From assembly GCA_963737425.1 (NCBI GenBank), contig CAVTSX010000008.1, positions 372,001 through 436,000 on the forward strand: a stretch of DNA of 64,000 bases, given 5' to 3'. Below the pieces are notes generated by a model. The model was given only the letters and a program-made list of their open reading frames with translations, was not told where the DNA came from and made no database searches. Positions 63,779-64,000 of the stretch are shown piece by piece; within the stretch, counting starts at the first letter, position 1, and every line of letters starts with the position of its first letter. The stretch comes from DASXRA01 sp963737425 (GTDB lineage Bacteria; Actinomycetota; Actinomycetes; Mycobacteriales; Jatrophihabitantaceae). The translations under genes and the position numbers were made by a program.

Positions 63779-64000
63779 TCAGAGCCAGCCGCGCTCGTCG
63801 GCGACCCGAACCGCCTCGACCCGGTTCCGCACGCCGGTCTTGGCGATCGCCGCAGACAGGTAGTTGCGCACCGTGCCCTCGGACAGGAACAGCTTGGCCG
63901 CGATGTCGGCGACCGTGGCACCGTCGCGGGCGGCCACCAGCACGTCGCGCTCCCGGCCGGTGAGCGGCGAGGCGCCACCGGCAAGGGTGGCCGCGGCCAG
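63779..64000 (-). CDS. LuxR-type response regulator, C-terminal HTH (partial)
   Basis: The gene enters from beyond the window's end and stops at TGA (63781-63779). The visible 73 residues are a LuxR/FixJ DNA-binding domain: SPLTGRERDVLVAARDGATV, ADIAAKLFLSEGTVRNYLSA, then AIAKTGVRNRVEAVRVADER. The DesR-like VRNYLSAAIAKTG form suggests a NarL-family two-component regulator whose receiver domain and kinase lie outside. Its partner cannot be seen. Confidence 0.88.
   Translation of the reverse strand: MAAATLAGGASPLTGRERDVLVAARDGATVADIAAKLFLSEGTVRNYLSAAIAKTGVRNRVEAVRVADERGWL

Overview
The window is high-GC DNA from one actinobacterial chromosome, with dense genes, many GTG starts, many 1-4 nt gene overlaps and few spacers. 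The futalosine menaquinone genes, an F420-type LLM oxidoreductase, a DUF2342 metalloprotease, DUF3180 and DUF4229 proteins and the hpt-ftsH-folE-folP-folB-folK order all point to Actinomycetota. An order near Frankiales or Jatrophihabitantales is a guess. No tRNA, rRNA, phage, insertion sequence or CRISPR array was recognised.

Layout. 1-5.2 kb: end of hemL, a histidine phosphatase, then the System II cytochrome c maturation operon (TlpA-like thioredoxin, ccdA, resB, ccsB). 5.4-8.3 kb: a decayed sugar locus with a PfkB kinase, a frameshifted ABC permease remnant, a broken regulator and an intact GH4 glycosidase. 8.3-16.7 kb (minus strand): eight abutting or overlapping genes joining a membrane redox module (ferredoxin, NuoF-like flavoprotein, ferric-reductase-like heme protein, ApbE, Ser/Thr-rich exported peptide) to a lipid-linked glycosylation module (GT2-GtrA plus two YkcB-like transferases). 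A PLDc_N-like protein, response regulator and histidine kinase lie just upstream on the same strand. 19.2-37.5 kb: menaquinone genes mqnL, mqnP, ubiX/mqnM, mqnE, mqnA, mqnC and a menG/ubiE methyltransferase, interspersed with regulators, an MMPL exporter with its TetR, small membrane proteins and a pseudogene patch at 29.7-30.3 kb. 37.5-44 kb: a lipoprotein, a Gly/Asp/Ala-only peptide, a JmjC-type cupin, a ferredoxin-like protein, ppa, a PBP4-type carboxypeptidase and the DUF2342 protein. 44-54.9 kb: tilS, hpt, ftsH, the folate genes, DUF3180, a large disordered membrane protein and an LCP ligase. 55-60.6 kb: a DUF2520 protein, panC, nadB, nadC and coaX. The end holds an M29 aminopeptidase, a methyltransferase, the LLM oxidoreductase and the tail of a LuxR-type regulator.

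Three patterns run through the window. (1) A palindromic repeat with fixed geometry (four 10-bp words, 19-bp pitch, 2-nt centre) occurs in two sequence variants at six places. Two copies lie inside the 5' ends of the paralogous glycosyltransferase genes and are translated. (2) A TANNNT-like -10 box lies exactly 6 or 7 nt before the start codon of about fourteen genes, including all four stand-alone mqn promoters, which suggests widespread leaderless transcription. (3) The redox-glycosylation operon has the features of an uncharacterised extracytoplasmic electron-transfer or protein-modification system and is the best candidate here for something new.
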